A stretch of DNA of 59,145 nt from Candidatus Aegiribacteria sp. (GTDB lineage Bacteria > Fermentibacterota > Fermentibacteria > Fermentibacterales > JCC-6), in assembly GCA_030594645.1 (NCBI GenBank), contig JAUVEU010000009.1, positions 1 to 59,145 on the forward strand, given 5' to 3'. Positions 1 through 8,693 of the stretch are shown here, piece after piece. The notes beneath the pieces are model-generated. The model made no database searches. It was not told where the DNA came from and was given only the letters and a program-made list of their open reading frames with translations. The position numbers and the translations under genes were made by a program. How positions within the stretch are numbered: the stretch's first letter is position 1; the number at the start of each line of letters is the position of its first letter.

Positions 1-449
1 GTATCAGGAACGGCAATTCCGTTAACTACCTGGGGTACCATGAATTGATCGGAAAGGATTGTATAGTATTCCAGCCTGTTCACCAGTTCCTGAAACAAAG
101 CACTTGTTTTCCTGGAGATCATCTGTCTCTCTTCGAGATCAACAATAGAAACTACGTACCATTCCGTTTCTTCGCCGCATTTCCGGCAGAAACGAGAAAT
201 AGTCGTATCATGCAGAACTGTTTCCAATGGTTCGGAGGATCCGCATCGGGAACATACAATCAATGACCCCAGTTCTGATAATCTGCTCATGGGAACCTGA
301 GTACCTGCCCAGAACCAGGCTATTGTCTCATTCGCGCTCGCTCTTGTCTCTTCAAGCCTTGATACGAGATTGTGGCTGTACAGAAAGAAAAACCAGATCA
401 GGATACCTGTAACAATCATGGGCAGGAGTCTTGTTCTGAAATTCCACAT
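1..449 (-). CDS. Membrane-anchored zinc-ribbon protein, N-terminal part (runs off the window)
   Basis: This open frame starts at an ATG one base after the larA stop codon and leaves the window at position 1, so only about 149 residues are visible. Residues 8-23 are a hydrophobic membrane segment (PMIVTGILIWFFFLYS). They are followed by a helical stretch and two zinc-ribbon knuckles, CSRCG and CRKCG, about 25 residues apart. The start lies directly behind larA and has no strong Shine-Dalgarno sequence, so it is probably translated by coupling. The remainder is outside the window. A membrane sensor, possibly a histidine kinase, would fit the layout, but the visible part does not prove it. Confidence 0.7.
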   Translation of the reverse strand, partial: MWNFRTRLLPMIVTGILIWFFFLYSHNLVSRLEETRASANETIAWFWAGTQVPMSRLSELGSLIVCSRCGSSEPLETVLHDTTISRFCRKCGEETEWYVVSIVDLEERQMISRKTSALFQELVNRLEYYTILSDQFMVPQVVNGIAVPD

Positions 450-450
450 G

Positions 451-1638
451 TTAAGCAAATTTCTCAAGCAGAGGCACAACAAACCCTGCTCTCGGAACGA
501 ACAGAGGATTCAAGCATCCCTGCTGTTGCAGCCAGTCCGATATATCATGCACCGGCTCAATACCCATTTCGGAAATAATCGAATCAGGAAGATCGCTGGC
601 CAGAGCAAAGCGGATTCTTTTTCTCATGTCCGTCAATCTGACAATAGAGTGATCTCCCAGATTGTACTGATCAATCTCCGGTACCACCCAGCCGGGATCC
701 ATCGAGGCTTTAAAAGCCTTTTCCATGTGATCTGCTCCAAGTCCTTCCGCGCAGGAGCTTACAAGCAGGAGAACGCCACCATCCTCAACAAGGGAATGGC
801 AGTTGTAAATAGCCTTTTCAGACTGGTACAAACTTATATCCAGCGGACTACCGGGATGAAGGACGACAACGGGTGATTTTTCGGTTTCCGCAAGAGTAGA
901 TAACCGGGAACAGACTTCTACGGCAGACATGAATGATCCTTCACAGGATCCCGTATTGAAGTACACGAGTTCACCATCATGCACTACGCCGTTTCCCTGC
1001 ACAATTTCAGCGTATTCTTCAATCATTACAAGCGCTTCCATCATATCAAGATGTACCGGATTAGCATCGAGTTCTCCGGGCATGGAGCCTGGCAGACAGG
1101 CCAGGAAATGATTCATGACTATTGACTCTCTCGCCGATACACCGGGAAGAAGTGATTTCCTTCCACCTGTATATCCCGCAAAATAGTGAGGTTCGACGGA
1201 ATTCACGGATACCACAGGATTTCCATCAAGAATCCATGGATCAACACTAACCGGAGTACCTCTTGATGTCCTGCCGACGAAGATCATTTCATCTGAATCA
1301 CAATCAGAATTTTTCCATGGAGCTTCTGGAAATAATCCTCCCAGAAGCAGTTTTTTCTCTTCGGATGTAACCGGACGGTGCGTCCCGGTCGCAAAAAGGA
1401 TTCTTACATTACCGCGGAGTTCCTGTTCAATCGGAGCCAGCATGCGAAATGACGCTGGTCTGGTTGAATCATTAACCAAAAGGGTGACCGTTTCCGCCGA
1501 TCTGAACTCCTCCAATCGGGGTATGACCGGTTCCCATGCAGTTCTTATCATCAAGGGTGAGAGAGGAGACGGAACATCATCTCTAATGGAAAGTGCTCTT
1601 CTCTGCAGTTCTTCCGGAATTGTCAATCGCGAAACCAT
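451..1638 (-). CDS. larA: LarA-family nickel-pincer racemase (DUF2088)
   Basis: The protein has 395 residues and matches the LarA/DUF2088 family, whose founding member interconverts D- and L-lactate with a nickel pincer cofactor bound to a lysine. Visible family motifs are NDSTRP, GTHRPVTSEE (catalytic-type His), PHYFAGYTGGRKS (His plus the cofactor-linked Lys) and a later NHF. I chose the ATG at 1638, ten bases behind AGAGG; an in-frame ATG at 1659 overlaps the upstream gene and has a poorer site. The cofactor genes larB, larC and larE are not in the window. LarA homologues racemise various 2-hydroxyacids, so the substrate cannot be assigned. It lies between a lipoprotein gene and a membrane protein gene on the same strand. 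Confidence 0.85.
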   Translation of the reverse strand: MVSRLTIPEELQRRALSIRDDVPSPLSPLMIRTAWEPVIPRLEEFRSAETVTLLVNDSTRPASFRMLAPIEQELRGNVRILFATGTHRPVTSEEKKLLLGGLFPEAPWKNSDCDSDEMIFVGRTSRGTPVSVDPWILDGNPVVSVNSVEPHYFAGYTGGRKSLLPGVSARESIVMNHFLACLPGSMPGELDANPVHLDMMEALVMIEEYAEIVQGNGVVHDGELVYFNTGSCEGSFMSAVEVCSRLSTLAETEKSPVVVLHPGSPLDISLYQSEKAIYNCHSLVEDGGVLLLVSSCAEGLGADHMEKAFKASMDPGWVVPEIDQYNLGDHSIVRLTDMRKRIRFALASDLPDSIISEMGIEPVHDISDWLQQQGCLNPLFVPRAGFVVPLLEKFA

Positions 1639-1642
1639 CCTT

Positions 1643-2089
1643 CTACATCCTCTGACCATTCCAGATTAGCTCAGTTCCTGCGATATCCTGAATCCCCTGG
1701 AAAGAACTGAACTCCTCATTGAAAACGAAGGAACCGGTGCCTTCCAGTGTGCCTTCTGAGTAGGTGAATTCCAGGACAGTTCCATCAAGTTCACCATCAA
1801 TGGATCCTAGAGGATAAGCACCATTCACATGTCCTTGACTATCAGTACTTAATTCTATTACTCCCATTGTTGTTGTCCAGGTTCCTTCTGGTCCTTCAGT
1901 ACTTATGATTTCCTCATTCTCTTCAATTATGAGAAGTGTATCTTCAGACGCGGCAGTGTCGGTAACCTCTGGAATACCGCCGGATACGATTTCTCCATCG
2001 AGAAAAGAATCCGATTCGTCCGGAACCGGTGATTCTCCGCAGGAAATCAGTAATACAAGACCTGATATAATTATTATAATAGCACGCAT
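1643..2089 (-). CDS. Small secreted lipoprotein of unknown function
   Basis: A protein of 148 residues starting MRAIIIIISGLVLLISCGES, a lipoprotein signal peptide with Cys at about residue 17. The start at 2089 sits nine bases behind AGGAAGG; an earlier in-frame ATG at 2122 would bury the signal. The rest is acidic (Asp/Glu/Ser rich), then has short Gly/Thr-rich segments such as GTWTTTMGVIELSTDSQGH and LEGTGSFVFNEE that look like a small beta-barrel or lipocalin-like sheet. No family was recognised. The stop is four bases before the larA start, so the two are probably co-transcribed. Confidence 0.75.
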   Translation of the reverse strand: MRAIIIIISGLVLLISCGESPVPDESDSFLDGEIVSGGIPEVTDTAASEDTLLIIEENEEIISTEGPEGTWTTTMGVIELSTDSQGHVNGAYPLGSIDGELDGTVLEFTYSEGTLEGTGSFVFNEEFSSFQGIQDIAGTELIWNGQRM

Positions 2090-2255
2090 ATAAGGAATCC
2101 TTCCTGTTTTTGTACCTGTCATACATTATAAGATATAATGATTGCCTGTATGTCAACTATATGAAGTCTACTGAAATTCTTCTATGGACACATACATGAT
2201 AAAAATATACACTATAGCAATCAAGAGCGTTTAAGATTTTTCAAGGAGGGTAATT

Positions 2256-4169
2256 GTGTTGCTTCCCGGTCGAAACAGAAAAGGACTGTTACTTCTTTTT
2301 GTCATTGCTGTTCTGCTTATTCTTGCTTCAACTTCTTTCGCCAGAGCAGGAGGCGGGGGTAGCTATGGCGGTTCCGGTGGAGGAGGAGGAGGAGGAAGCG
2401 GCGGTTCCGGTGGAGGAGGATACATTTTGTATCTTCTTATCCGCCTTGCTATTCACAAACCACTGATTGGAATTCCACTGCTTATTGTAGTGATCATTCT
2501 GATGATCAAGTTTGGAAAGAAAGCAAAGGGAGGTTTAGAAACCCACACAATTACCCGTGCTAGAAAACTGAACAAACAACAGGAACAACAGAAGATGCAG
2601 GAGGCGCTGGACGCTCTGAGACTTCGCGATGGGGGGTTTACAAAGGAAGCTTTCCTCCAGAGGACCAATAAAGCTTTCATTGCCCTTCAGGAGGCATGGT
2701 CCAATCAGGAGCTGGGAAAGGTGAACCAGTTCATTTCCGATGGAATAACTGAGAGATTCAACCTGCAGATAGAAATGCAGAAGGCTGAAGGCTATCGAAA
2801 CCTGATGGAAAATATAGTTGTCCAGAGTTCGAGAATAGTAGGTGTTTTCAGCGATCCTCACTTTGATACCATCCACGTGGAAATTACCGCAAGGGCTGAT
2901 GACTCTGATGTAAATCTTTCAACCGGAAAGAGAATCAGGAAAAACTCATCGGATTCATTCACTGAATACTGGAGTTTCCTTCGAAAACCGGGAACTCAGA
3001 CTCTGCAAGGCAAAGGGCTTGTAGATGGCTTCTGTCCAAATTGCGGAGCTGCGCTTGAACTCAGCGATACAGGCAAATGCGCGAATTGTGACTCAATTCT
3101 GACAAGTGGCGAATACGACTGGGTACTCGCAGAAATAACTCAATCCGTTGAGTGGAATGTAGTCTCCGATGTATCTATGATTCCCGGACAGGAAAGCATG
3201 ATGTCTCTGGATCCCGGATTCAACATCCAGCATATTGAAGACAGAACTTCTGTAATTTTCTGGCGTCTGATTAAATCCTGGTTCACGGGGGACGTTTCCG
3301 CTTCAAGAAAGATTGCTCTTCCCTCTTTCATCGATAGCTTCAGCACACAACTTGCCAATACCAGAACCGATGAGGGATGGCTCTTTTTCAAGGATGCAGC
3401 TGTTGGAACGGTTGAAGTTCAGAACATCATTCCAGGTACTCCGAATAGAATGGACAGAATTGAGATTCTGATAAAATGGTCCGGCATCAACGCAAGACGG
3501 AATACTGATGGGAAGATTCGATCAGGCGGCCACAAATCAATCAGACCACAGATATACACGCTGGTTCGAAAACATGGACGAAAAACATCTGTTGATAACA
3601 GTTTCCGTTCCTCACACTGTCCCGGATGCGGAGCTCCATACGAAGGCGGCAGCACAGGGAAATGCGACTACTGCGGAAGACCACTGAACGATGGAAGCCA
3701 GACCTGGGTTCTGGAATCGGTACAACGTTTTTCTGCCTCAAGAATAACGACAAAGGCTGTATCGGACATCCAGAGAACTGCTCTGGTTTCACCTGAGATA
3801 CTTCTTTCATCTATGGTATCAGCCATGTACGCTGATGGTGAAGTCGATGCCAAGGAAATGGAAGCTCTCTCGACTTTCGCGAAAGCAAGAAGGATTCCGG
3901 AAGAGAAATTGACCAGCATAATCCATACTGTTTCATCCGGACAGGAAACACTCCCTGTTCCGCAGAATCAGAAGGAAGCGAGAGAAATTCTCGCAGCAAT
4001 GGCAAGGGTAGTTCTTGCGGACGGAAGGCTTTCAAGCACTGAAAAGAACCTTCTCCAGAAATTTGGCGAATCACAGGGACTGGTCTGGGCTGATGTTAAA
4101 CTCATCATTGCCCAGCAGAAAGCAAAACTCTATTCGGAGGCCAGACAGATTATAAAAGAAGCAAAATGA
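2256..4169 (+). CDS. Membrane protein with Tim44-like, zinc-ribbon and TerB-like domains
   Basis: The GTG start at 2256 follows AAGGAGGG. Order of parts in 637 residues: signal or first membrane helix (10-30), a Gly/Ser-rich linker (32-54), a second membrane helix (about 55-85), then a Tim44-like segment (about 110-225, LQEAWSNQELGKVNQFISD), a zinc ribbon (CPNCG...CANC), a second Tim44-like segment (about 320-430), a second zinc ribbon (CPGCG...CDYCG) and a C-terminal TerB-like helical domain with the acidic repeats YADGEVDAKEME and LADGRLSSTEKN. Bacterial Tim44-like domains are usually membrane-associated and of unclear role. The duplicated Tim44-ribbon unit capped by TerB suggests a membrane-tethered scaffold. 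This is a domain-level call only. Confidence 0.8.
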   Translation: MLLPGRNRKGLLLLFVIAVLLILASTSFARAGGGGSYGGSGGGGGGGSGGSGGGGYILYLLIRLAIHKPLIGIPLLIVVIILMIKFGKKAKGGLETHTITRARKLNKQQEQQKMQEALDALRLRDGGFTKEAFLQRTNKAFIALQEAWSNQELGKVNQFISDGITERFNLQIEMQKAEGYRNLMENIVVQSSRIVGVFSDPHFDTIHVEITARADDSDVNLSTGKRIRKNSSDSFTEYWSFLRKPGTQTLQGKGLVDGFCPNCGAALELSDTGKCANCDSILTSGEYDWVLAEITQSVEWNVVSDVSMIPGQESMMSLDPGFNIQHIEDRTSVIFWRLIKSWFTGDVSASRKIALPSFIDSFSTQLANTRTDEGWLFFKDAAVGTVEVQNIIPGTPNRMDRIEILIKWSGINARRNTDGKIRSGGHKSIRPQIYTLVRKHGRKTSVDNSFRSSHCPGCGAPYEGGSTGKCDYCGRPLNDGSQTWVLESVQRFSASRITTKAVSDIQRTALVSPEILLSSMVSAMYADGEVDAKEMEALSTFAKARRIPEEKLTSIIHTVSSGQETLPVPQNQKEAREILAAMARVVLADGRLSSTEKNLLQKFGESQGLVWADVKLIIAQQKAKLYSEARQIIKEAK

Positions 4170-4195
4170 AAGAAATGCATTCATAGGAAATTGAA

Positions 4196-5194
4196 ATGAG
4201 AAATAATTTTAACACCTATGAGTTGATGAAGCCTGGAATGTTTGGTCATTCAGATCTTCGCAATCAAGTATCGAAGGAAGCAATTGCAAAAGGTTTTGAT
4301 TGTACGAATCCAATTCCTCTTTTCAATGAAATTTGGGATTTACAGTTGTCTGACAGAATTCCTGAAAGAGTCCTGGACTACCTGTTTCATATATTCAGTC
4401 TCTGGTTGATGGGCTGGTTCTATTATCCGCTCTTTACTCATGCTAACTTCATGGCTCTGCATGCTCTTGAGATTGCCCTAAAGGACTACTATCAAGAACG
4501 CAATTTTAAAAAACCAAATCTCCATAAACTTCTTCACTTAGCCATCAAAGATGGCTTATTCAGACCTGAAGAGTTTACCTGGGTTATTAAGCGCTATAAA
4601 AATCAGATTGGGCATTCGTTTGAGGAAGATGATGAAATACCAGAACACCTTCGGCATTTTACGAAAATAATACCAATAGAGAAGATCGGAAAAGATAATT
4701 TAAAGGCACTAAAAAAGAGATTACCTGATTCCAGGAACAAAATAGTTGGTCATCCTGATAGGCTTACTTATTCAAGTAAAAATTCCCGACTTATTCATGA
4801 TATCTGCGAAATGATCTGTCACATATTCAAGGGTAAATCTGTTTCCGTCTGGGAGATGTTATACCCAAACTCCGTTACACTCCCTGACTTCGTTGTACAG
4901 GCAACACGTGATTTTGCTCTCAGTCAAACCATACACAATCAAATATGGCATGAAGGTATTCCGTTAAACAGAGCCATTGACTACTTAGCGATGTTCTTTC
5001 CTGAAGTAATAAACAGGAATGAATCTAAGAAACTGGCCGAGAAACATCTTCCTGAAGCACTGGATGTCTGTTTTGGTAAGGATGCTTGGGTGCTTCAGGA
5101 GGTTTCAACTCAGGAGGACTCAAAGAGGACTTCTTTCATTCTTGTTCAAGACAGCCCTGGTTGTTTTAAATACATAACTTCCTTTGAATTATGA
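4196..5194 (+). CDS. Hypothetical protein with two HEPN-like RxnH motifs
   Basis: 332 residues, not recognised as a named family. A hydrophobic helical region (about 65-100, including ALEIALKDYYQE) is followed by RYKNQIGH near residue 139 and SRNKIVGH near residue 178. Both fit the R-x(4-6)-H pattern of HEPN RNase-like domains, and the ALE...LHKLLHLAIKDGLF...RN...GH pattern resembles DUF4145-type HEPN proteins. Composition is more AT-rich than the preceding gene. It starts 26 bases after the Tim44/TerB gene and ends about 170 bases before the MqsRA pair, so this looks like the start of a small accessory or defence patch. Nuclease activity is inference. Confidence 0.65.
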   Translation: MRNNFNTYELMKPGMFGHSDLRNQVSKEAIAKGFDCTNPIPLFNEIWDLQLSDRIPERVLDYLFHIFSLWLMGWFYYPLFTHANFMALHALEIALKDYYQERNFKKPNLHKLLHLAIKDGLFRPEEFTWVIKRYKNQIGHSFEEDDEIPEHLRHFTKIIPIEKIGKDNLKALKKRLPDSRNKIVGHPDRLTYSSKNSRLIHDICEMICHIFKGKSVSVWEMLYPNSVTLPDFVVQATRDFALSQTIHNQIWHEGIPLNRAIDYLAMFFPEVINRNESKKLAEKHLPEALDVCFGKDAWVLQEVSTQEDSKRTSFILVQDSPGCFKYITSFEL

Positions 5195-5319
5195 ATAATA
5201 TTTATCCTTTGAAACAATGAAGCTCCCATTTATGTTAGTGATTGATATCTATTTACTTTTCTTGATAGATCGTGATTAAGAAGCTTGTATTATTCTGTAT
5301 CTATTTTGGAATTCAGGGA

Positions 5320-5358
5320 TTGACTCTGAACTTATCATATGATAAATTTCAATTGAAA
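5320..5358 (+). promoter_or_regulatory. Promoter and paired palindromic operators of mqsRA
   Basis: A sigma-70-like -35 box TTGACT (5320-5325) is followed after 17 bases by TAAATT (5343-5348). Two perfect palindromes lie on it: TTATCATATGATAA (5332-5345) covers the spacer and the start of the -10, and TTTCAATTGAAA (5347-5358) lies at the expected transcription start. MqsA-type antitoxins autoregulate through palindromes, so these are candidate operators. An AAAGG Shine-Dalgarno follows, nine bases before the ATG. Confidence 0.65.
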
Positions 5359-5368
5359 GGCATATTGA

Positions 5369-5731
5369 ATGGGTACATCATTGAAACAGGCAAATGATTT
5401 CCTCAAAGCCTTCAAAGGAGCGGTGAATGATGGTGCTTCACTCTTCTATTTCAAAACAGCAAAAAACTGGGATGTTCTGACAGGGCTTGGAATGACCCTC
5501 AATCTGAGAACAGAGATAATTCTATTACTACAACCCACAGATTATATCGCAGGTCCCCTTAAGGACGATAAAGGGCGCAAAGGAATGTGGTGGGTGTTTG
5601 GAGTGAAATACAACAGTAATGATATTTACATCAAGATCAAACTCACCCGCGATAGAAAAGGTCCAAAACCGGTATGTATCTCTTTCCATATCGCAGACTA
5701 TCCTCTCTCCTATCCTCTGAAAGGAGATTGA
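5369..5731 (+). CDS. mqsR: MqsR-family toxin (predicted mRNA interferase)
   Basis: 120 residues, close to the usual size. The C-terminal half carries the family pattern WWVFGVKYN, DIYIKIKL and CISFHIADYPLSYPL. The N-terminal half has a VNDGASLFYF segment and an LQPTDYIAGPL stretch, also typical of the MqsR-like group. MqsR enzymes cut mRNA in translating cells and are neutralised by MqsA. The gene is toxin-first, as in E. coli mqsRA, and its stop is one base before the antitoxin ATG. The family call rests on pattern memory, not on a search. Confidence 0.7.
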   Translation: MGTSLKQANDFLKAFKGAVNDGASLFYFKTAKNWDVLTGLGMTLNLRTEIILLLQPTDYIAGPLKDDKGRKGMWWVFGVKYNSNDIYIKIKLTRDRKGPKPVCISFHIADYPLSYPLKGD

Positions 5732-5732
5732 A

Positions 5733-6743
5733 ATGAGAATGTTCTGCCCAATCTGTGAAGAAGAACATGATGTTCAGGTTATACAGAAGGAAGAACCTGT
5801 AACCGTTCGAGGTGAACAGTATACGGCTATAGCCAGATATTACCGTTGCCCTGAATGCGGAGAGGAATTCGAGACTTCTGATTCGCCTTTCGATCCATTT
5901 GCTGATGCATACAATCAGTACAGGGAAAAACACAAAATGCTTTCACCGGAAAAGATCAGATCATTCCGGCATGAATATGAACTCACTCAAAAAGAACTCT
6001 CAGAACTACTCGGATGGGGAGCCATAACCCTGAGCCGTTATGAAAACGGTTCTCTGCAAGATCTTTCACACGACAGACAGCTCCATCAGGCTATGCAACC
6101 AGAAGGACTTCTTGAACTTATAAAACTCAATCCGGATTCCCTTCTTGAAGAGAAAAGAAACAGACTTACTGAAATTCTCAACGGAAAAAGAACAAGAAGA
6201 GATACCGGTATTGAATACCTGGATTTGAAGTTATCAGCCAGAAAACCGGATATCTTCAATGGCTTCAGAAGATTCAATATTGAAAAATTCATGGGTACTG
6301 TGGAATTCTTTTGTTCAGAATTAGAAGTATACGCAACCAAGCTCAATAAGCTTCTGTTCTATTCTGACTTTCTGCATTACAGAGAAAACACCGTTTCAAT
6401 TACAGGAGCCCTATATGCTCATGCTCCCTGGGGACCGGTGCCAGATGATTTTAGAACTCTTTTAGCAATGATGGAAGAAGAACTCTCAATTTTTCAATCA
6501 GAAGAAAAGATATTCGAAGGCAAGGACTACATCGGAGTAACTCTAACTATCCTGACCAATAATCACATCAGTGCTCTTGAAACTGATGAGATTGAAACGA
6601 TGAGAAGTATATTGAAAATACTGGGACACTTATCATCTTCCAAGCTCAGTAAGCTTTCACATGAAGAGAATGCTTACAAAGAGACAACACAGGGAGAACT
6701 GATTACATATGAGTATGCGGAATCTCTCGATGGAATTAAATAG
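5733..6743 (+). CDS. mqsA: MqsA-like antitoxin: YgiT zinc finger, XRE helix-turn-helix and Panacea (DUF4065) domain
   Basis: 336 residues, more than twice the length of E. coli MqsA. Residues 1-50 are a YgiT-type zinc finger (CPICEEE...CPECGEE). Residues 70-120 are an XRE/MqsA helix-turn-helix (LTQKELSELLGWGAITLSRY). Residues 190-330 resemble a Panacea/SocA-like DUF4065 domain (LNKLLFYSDFLHYRE, GALYAHAPWGPVPDDF). Panacea domains neutralise many unrelated toxins, so this antitoxin combines the classical MqsA DNA-binding and zinc parts with a different neutralising module. AAGGAG lies seven bases before the ATG. It probably represses its own operon through the palindromes at 5332-5358. Confidence 0.75.
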   Translation: MRMFCPICEEEHDVQVIQKEEPVTVRGEQYTAIARYYRCPECGEEFETSDSPFDPFADAYNQYREKHKMLSPEKIRSFRHEYELTQKELSELLGWGAITLSRYENGSLQDLSHDRQLHQAMQPEGLLELIKLNPDSLLEEKRNRLTEILNGKRTRRDTGIEYLDLKLSARKPDIFNGFRRFNIEKFMGTVEFFCSELEVYATKLNKLLFYSDFLHYRENTVSITGALYAHAPWGPVPDDFRTLLAMMEEELSIFQSEEKIFEGKDYIGVTLTILTNNHISALETDEIETMRSILKILGHLSSSKLSKLSHEENAYKETTQGELITYEYAESLDGIK

Positions 6744-6902
6744 AGTGTTGAACTTGAAATATGGACCGATCTCAATCAATCTATGAGGAATTAGTCTTAA
6801 CTTGTTGGAATAGAACGTAAGATATCCAAATGCTGTACAATTATTATAACCAAACGAATTAAATTCATTCGAAATAAATGAGCTGGAAAAAATCCTGATA
6901 AA

Positions 6903-8555
6903 TCAGTTCACTCCACCAGGCGGTAGAGCACGCATGTTATCCCTGGGAAGGTTATCTACGTACATGAATCCGTCAGGCACCTCACCGGTCATCTCGTAGA
7001 CAATGGTGAAGCCGGAGCGAGTTCTGTACACCTCTTCAAGAAAATCCGGCGGATTGATGATTTCCCATTCACGACCGTCAGAAGTTCTTCTCCATCTGTT
7101 TGACAGCCTGGGTCTTAAATAGCTGATATCCCTGTCTATAACAACATATCGCACATTGTGTTCTTCCAGACAGGGCCATAGAAGCATCTCATAATCGTTT
7201 GGCATCGTCAGCGTAGGACGCCTGTATTTCCATATGAACATTTCCACAGTGGGAAATGTTACCACCCAGTCATCTGAAGAACTGTTTTCAATAATCCATT
7301 CAGCAACTTCTTCAGCCTCGATTGCTTTCTCTGATGAGTCAGCAGTCAATAAAGTACCAAGGGGTAAAGCAAATGGAGCAAGAAGAAGAATACCTGCAGC
7401 GGCCGCAGTTCGTTTTCCGATTATCTGAAGCAGTTTAACCAGGCCCGCACATCCCAGAGAAATGACAATTACATTCAGAAAGGAAAGATACCTTCCGCTG
7501 TGCACATGCAGTACAAGAACAGCCATAACCGGAAGGGCAGCTATCACAGGCAGCAGCATCTTTCTTCGAAGATTCCGGTCTTTCAAAGCAAGCAATGCGA
7601 GAATCGCGAAGCCGATAAGTGTTGGCTGAGCAAAGGTTTCACCTCTGTGCAACGTACCGGTTGTGATCGGTTCAAATACCCTGAGAAATCCTTTTGCGGT
7701 GTACATCATTACGGCAGCAGGTCCCTGGAATCTTATCATGTCCGTGGGGCCTGACGCGCTTTCACGAACTTCCCACGCTGCCCAATGATTCTCGTTGAGA
7801 AGAAACAGCCTGTTCTGTGAGTAAGTCATCGAACCGAATTTTTCCGAATTTCTGATAAACCAGGGCATGCACGCAAGCAGGAATACAAGCAGGAACAGCA
7901 CAGCTTTCAGGATCTTCCGTCTGCCGCCCCTGATTAGAACCCAGATGCCCATCGAAAAAGCTAGAAGTATGCCCTGAGTCCGTGCCAGATACGCCAGAGC
8001 GGATAGAACACCCAGAAGAACTACCTGTCTGAAACTGATTTTCTCCCTGTCAGCAGCCAGCAGTAGTGTAAAGAACAATGCCGTGAATAAAAGAAGGCTG
8101 TCAGGCTGTGTTGAATAGTAAACAAATAACGGGTGTATGGCCAGAACAAGCGCTGACATCAATGCTGGAATCACTCCAAAATTCTTTCTTGCCCAGTACC
8201 AGCATACAGCAAGACATACAAGTCCGATTAACAGTGACAGCATCTGTGCGGGGAAAAATCCGGGTCCGGTAATTGTGAAAAGCAGCAGAATAAGCAGAGA
8301 CATAATTGGCTGCCTGTTACCTTCAGGCCTGATCGGATCGAGTGACTGATTGAACAGGGTCCATTTTCTCATGGTCGAGAATCCGTTCCCATATTTGAGG
8401 TTTTCAGCAATCTCAAGATTTGATGCAGTGCCATCCCCCGCTGGAATTGGATTATGAAAGATGACAACAAGTCGCAGAATCAGAGCCAGCATGAACAGCA
8501 CAAGCAGAATTCTGGATTCGTTTTTTCTGGTTCTTTCGGCGGATATTCTAAACAT
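6903..8555 (-). CDS. GT39/PMT-type membrane glycosyltransferase
   Basis: 550 residues with about ten hydrophobic helices in residues 17-410 and a soluble C-terminal part of about 140 residues. The first extracytoplasmic loop carries HNPIPAGDGTASN, in the position of the acidic catalytic motif of dolichyl-phosphate-mannose mannosyltransferase relatives (PMT_2, ArnT-like). Such enzymes move a sugar from a polyprenyl-phosphate donor to protein or lipid outside the cytoplasmic membrane. The gene stands alone, convergent with mqsA and divergent from the channel gene, so donor and acceptor are unknown. Confidence 0.75.
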   Translation of the reverse strand: MFRISAERTRKNESRILLVLFMLALILRLVVIFHNPIPAGDGTASNLEIAENLKYGNGFSTMRKWTLFNQSLDPIRPEGNRQPIMSLLILLLFTITGPGFFPAQMLSLLIGLVCLAVCWYWARKNFGVIPALMSALVLAIHPLFVYYSTQPDSLLLFTALFFTLLLAADREKISFRQVVLLGVLSALAYLARTQGILLAFSMGIWVLIRGGRRKILKAVLFLLVFLLACMPWFIRNSEKFGSMTYSQNRLFLLNENHWAAWEVRESASGPTDMIRFQGPAAVMMYTAKGFLRVFEPITTGTLHRGETFAQPTLIGFAILALLALKDRNLRRKMLLPVIAALPVMAVLVLHVHSGRYLSFLNVIVISLGCAGLVKLLQIIGKRTAAAAGILLLAPFALPLGTLLTADSSEKAIEAEEVAEWIIENSSSDDWVVTFPTVEMFIWKYRRPTLTMPNDYEMLLWPCLEEHNVRYVVIDRDISYLRPRLSNRWRRTSDGREWEIINPPDFLEEVYRTRSGFTIVYEMTGEVPDGFMYVDNLPRDNMRALPPGGVN

Positions 8556-8693
8556 CTGTGAAAGATACCAGAGGAAACAGGCACTGTCACTTATCTGCTT
8601 ACGCGCGGTCTTGCCTGACGCGCCTGTAAAAGTTTAGGATTAGTATGCAGGCCCGGATCATGTGTACCCGAGTTGAAGTCAGGATAGCAGAAA

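Noticed and set aside
8591-8660. tRNA or small RNA between the GT39 and channel genes
   Set aside because: The GC-rich stretch contains repeated CGCG elements but does not fold into a cloverleaf and has no T-loop consensus.
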